Source: Parvularia atlantis (Eukaryota; Opisthokonta; Rotosphaerida). From it: a stretch of 21,133 bases of DNA. The stretch lies in assembly GCA_943704415.1 (NCBI GenBank), contig CALSCO010000550.1:1-21133 (forward strand), read 5' to 3'. Of this stretch, positions 18,601 through 21,133 are shown in pieces. The notes under the pieces are model-generated. The model ran no database searches and was not told where the DNA came from. It was given only the letters and a program-made list of their open reading frames with translations. Numbering within the stretch: position 1 is the first letter of the stretch; every line of letters starts with the position of its first letter. The translations under genes and the position numbers were made by a program.

Positions 18601-21133
18601 GTGCGAGCGCGTGCTGCTGCGGCTGCTCACGACCGTCAAGGCGTTTGTCTTCAAGGTGTGGTGGCGCGGGGCTGCGGCCGTTCGCGGCTGACCTGCGCGC
18701 GTGGCAGTTTCCGCACCCGATCTTCCGCGAGGGCACAATCTTCTGCTCGGAGCTGTGCCGGCTCGTGCTGCGGTGCGCATGCGCGTCTGCTCTCCAAGTG
18801 GGCGCTGACAACGCGACGCAGGTACTGCTCGTCGGTGATCTCGAGCGTGCGGCAGTACGCGGCCGCGTTGCTGTACCTGCTGATGAAGAAGAACTTTGAG
18901 GCAACCAACCAAGACAACTTTATGAAGGTGAGTTGCCTGCGCGCAGGCAGAGTGTGGTGCTGAGTGGGTGCGTGTGCAGGTCCGCGTCCAGGTCACGGTG
19001 GCGCTCGCCAAGCTGTCGCTGAAGGAGGACGAGTACCTGCGGCGCTCGTTCGCAACGGTGCTCGAGTACTCGGCCAACGACAAGGAGCTGGCCAAGACCA
19101 AGTTCCCCGCGCAGGTCAAGGACGCGATCGAGAAGCTCTTCGTGATCCTGCGCGACTCGGTCAAGATGAACGACGTCAAGGACGACATCGACATGACGTG
19201 CGACATGCACTACCGCATCGCCAAGGGTTACATGAACGCGCCCGAGCTGCGCCTGGCATCGCTGGAGGTGCTCAAGGGTCTGCACCACAAGGCACGGCCG
19301 GCGTGCTGTAGCGGCGGTCGCTCGGGCTGACGGCGGGGCGCGCAGGAGGAGAACTTTGCGGAGATGGCCGTGTGCATCCTGCACTCGGCCGCGCTCGTCG
19401 CGCAGTGCCTCCTGACGATGCAGCAGAGGCACAAGACCGACATTGACCTGACCGGGCTGCCGCAGGGCGCCAAGGCGTTTGCGTACATCTCGCCCAACCT
19501 GGTCGAGGAGGAAGGCGCGAGCACGGTGCGCGCGCTCTGCCAGCAGAGCGCGCACAGGCGGCGCTGACTGGCTGCTGTGCAGGAGGGCGAGGGCATCGGC
19601 GAGTCGCCGTCGTTCAGCGAGCAGGGCCTGACGAAGATGATCGAGTCGTCGATCCACCACCTGGCCAAGGTTCTGCGCAACGCGTTGTGGGCGGGACCAG
19701 GCGCTCAGCGCCGCACGCAGGCGTCGATGTACGAGACGATCAACGACGTCTACAAGCTGCTCCTGCCGATCTACGAGAAGAACAAGGAGTGGGAGAAGCT
19801 GAGCACGGCGCACTTTACCATCCACAAGCACCTGACCGAGCTCGTTCAGTCGGTGCGCTGCTGCCGGGCGCTCTGGCCGCTCACGCCCACACGCTTTGCG
19901 CGCGTCGCCGACAGAACAAATCGGGCAAGCGGTTCCTTGGCACGTACTTCCGCGTGGCCTTTTTTGGCAGGCTCTTTAGCTCGCTCAACGGGCAGGAGTA
20001 CATCTACAAGGAGAAGAAGATCACGCGTCTGGCGGACGTGTCGCTGCGGATGGAGGTGAGCGGTTGCCCGCTGTGCGCGTTGTGCGTGGGCTGAGGACGG
20101 GGGGTCGCGCCGCAGGACTACTACAGCAAGCGGTTCAAGCCGGAAAACTTTGAGCTGATCACGGACTCGAACACGGTCGACCCGGCCAAGCTGAACCCGA
20201 ACAAGGTGCGCGCCGTGTGGGCGTGCGGACGTGCTGCTGAGCGTAGCGCGCGCGCGCGGCAGGCGTACCTGCAGATCACGTTCGTGGAGCCGTACTTTAC
20301 CGAGGACGAGCTGAAGACGCGGACGTCGTCGTACGAGCGGTCGAGCCTGATCAGTGCGGACCTGGGGGCTGCGGGCGCGCTTGCTGACGCGCGTCGTTGC
20401 GTAGAGCGCTTCTACTATGAGACGCCGTACACGCCCGACGGCAAGCCGCACGGTGGCGTGGACGTGCAGTGGAAGCGCAAGACGATCCTGGCGACGGAGA
20501 TGTACTTCCCCTACGTCAAGCGGCGGCAGCTGGTCGAGACGCGGCATGTGATCGAGATGAACCCGCTCGAGGTCTCGGTCGAGAGCATAGCCAAGCGCTG
20601 CGAGGCACTGCAGGCCGCGATCACGGCGCGCGAGGCCAAGACGCTGCAGGTGGTGCTGCAGGGCTCGGTACGGTTGCAGGTCAACGCCGGTCCGCTCGAG
20701 ATCGCCAACGCGTTCCTGGGCGTGGACAAGCGGCAGCAGGTGGGTCTGCGCGCGCGGCGCCCCTGAGCGGCTTGCTGACGACGCGTGCGTGCGGGTGACA
20801 GTACGACCAGGGGCTCGTGCGGCAGCTGATGCAGAACTTTGCGATGTTCCTGCGGCTGTGCTACGAGGCGCTCAACCTGAACCGGAGGTGTGCGCGGTCG
20901 AGCGTGCGCCGGGTGGTGCCGGCTGATCGCGTCGTGCATGTACAGCCTCGTCAAGCACGACCAGCGCGCGTACCAGGAGGACCTGGAGGAGGGCTACGAG
21001 GACGTGAAGCGGCAGCTGGTGCCGTTCCTGGACGCGTCGCTGCTGACGGACGTGAACAAGAGGTGCGTCACGTGCAGGTGCTTCGTGGCCGTCCTCGGCT
21101 GCGTTGCGGGCGAACACACGATGCAAGGCCTCG
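12647..21133 (+). CDS. DOCK-family Rho GEF, class C/D (DOCK7/zizimin) type, 3' end beyond window
   Basis: Forty-eight exons joined by 47 complete introns give 1913 residues without a break before the window ends inside intron 48 (from 21063). The N-terminal region has AIDYDKLLKE, DPVRSLLLFPEDDVSF and YTADWFVVNRKYEAL, the signature of the DOCK-C/D N-terminal domain. SEPFFGILALYDLQAKKKIS and FHFDLN follow. DHR-1, the phosphoinositide-binding C2 module, spans about residues 575-735, with TLYVYPVMLNMNKYQG and HHILFSFYHIGCK. A long helical-repeat middle follows. DHR-2, the catalytic GEF region, runs from about residue 1340, with MHYRIAKGYMNAPELRLASL, AVCILHSAALVAQ, RFLGTYFRVAFFG, YLQITFVEPYF and VLQGSV/GPLEIANAFL. 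It should load GTP on Rac/Cdc42-type GTPases and drive actin remodelling. No PH domain is evident, more like class C than D. ATG 12647 is the first ATG in the frame that splices onward. Only the last few residues can be missing. Confidence 0.94.
13192..13252 (+). other. GC-AG intron in the DOCK gene
   Basis: The exon ending LLKEKKK (AAG at 13189-13191) must join in phase 0 to IIDKDPVRSL at 13253. The intervening 61 nt begin GCGCGC, contain CCTGACG and end GCGCAG. No GT in the right phase is available, so the donor is GC. The exon before it is supported by DOCK similarity (AIDYDKLL). Confidence 0.75.
15160..15213 (+). other. probable GC-AG intron in the DOCK gene
   Basis: The exon ends LVPVK (AAG), then GCGCGCC, a CACTGACATG branch motif and a GTGCAG acceptor before PFANDTD. 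A GT donor six bases upstream (GTTAAG at 15154) would also keep the frame and drop Val-Lys, so the GC donor is likely but not certain. Confidence 0.5.
15497..15546 (+). other. GC-AG intron in the DOCK gene
   Basis: The exon ends GANAMK (AAG at 15494-15496), then GCACGC and a GCGCAG acceptor before AIYGKSSSKAF. Phase 0 on both sides, with no GT at or near the boundary. The branch motif is weak (CTTAC). Confidence 0.7.
18157..18171 (+). repeat. T15 homopolymer inside a DOCK intron
   Basis: Fifteen consecutive T lie 5 nt inside the donor of intron 18152-18213 (GTGCG then T15). The intron has a CTGACG branch motif and ACACAG acceptor and is required by phase. It is the longest A/T homopolymer in the window. 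Confidence 0.85.
19292..19345 (+). other. GC-AG intron in the DOCK gene, DHR-2 region
   Basis: The exon ends LKGLHHK (AAG at 19289-19291), then GCACGG, a GCTGACG branch motif and a CGCAG acceptor before EENFAEMAVC. Nearby GT dinucleotides are all in the wrong phase. The conserved DHR-2 sequence on both sides fixes the boundary. Confidence 0.75.

Noticed and set aside
21063-21133. Last DOCK exon and stop codon
   Set aside because: A GTGCGT donor opens at 21063 and no convincing branch plus acceptor follows before the window ends, so the end lies outside.
1-21133. tRNA or rRNA genes, CRISPR arrays, transposons, viral elements
   Set aside because: None seen on either strand; no inverted-repeat-bounded element, reverse transcriptase, transposase or capsid motif was recognised.

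Overview
This window is nuclear DNA of a GC-rich (roughly two thirds G+C by eye), gene-dense, very intron-rich eukaryote, most likely a unicellular one. Gene content (a class C/D-type DOCK Rho-GEF, a full-length ABCB exporter, a PPTC7-like phosphatase, a type I DnaJ, TKL-like kinase sequence, an MLKL-type helical bundle) suits a free-living protist. An amoebozoan is my best guess, but the sequence does not prove the lineage. I reconstructed about 80 spliceosomal introns from frame continuity. Nearly all are 45-90 nt, begin GTGCG, carry a CTGAC/CTCAC branch-like motif and end GCAG.

Layout. 43-395 (+): last exons of a coiled-coil protein. 449-1477 (-): intronless PP2C phosphatase. 1603-about 2628 (+): DnaJ, correct exon by exon but cut off inside its zinc finger. 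About 2667-3077 (-): YbjN-like protein, also cut off at its 3' end. 3140-6584 (+): complete six-exon, about 1045-residue protein with an MLKL-like four-helix bundle, a ZZ zinc finger, a pseudokinase and an unrecognised C-terminal region. 6699-about 7207 (-): 3' end of a TKL-like kinase. About 7158-7379 (+): 3' end of a von Willebrand factor A (VWA) protein, meeting the kinase fragment head to head. 7443-12531 (-): complete 23-exon, 1281-residue ABCB transporter. 12647-window end (+): DOCK GEF, 48 exons and at least 1913 residues, running off the right edge.

The ABCB and DOCK genes splice into uninterrupted frames over 13.6 kb, so the sequence there is good. In contrast, four genes are truncated at two points, near 2605-2667 and 7146-7215. 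These points bracket a block of about 4.5 kb holding the MLKL-like gene. The block looks like a rearranged or inserted segment, or an assembly chimera.

The most interesting items are: the MLKL-like/ZZ/pseudokinase protein; a perfect three-unit heat-shock element in the 62-bp divergent promoter in front of it; the two breakpoints; a set of GC-AG introns that all follow an AAG codon; and a (CTG)13 tract that runs into the branch-site motif of an ABCB intron.
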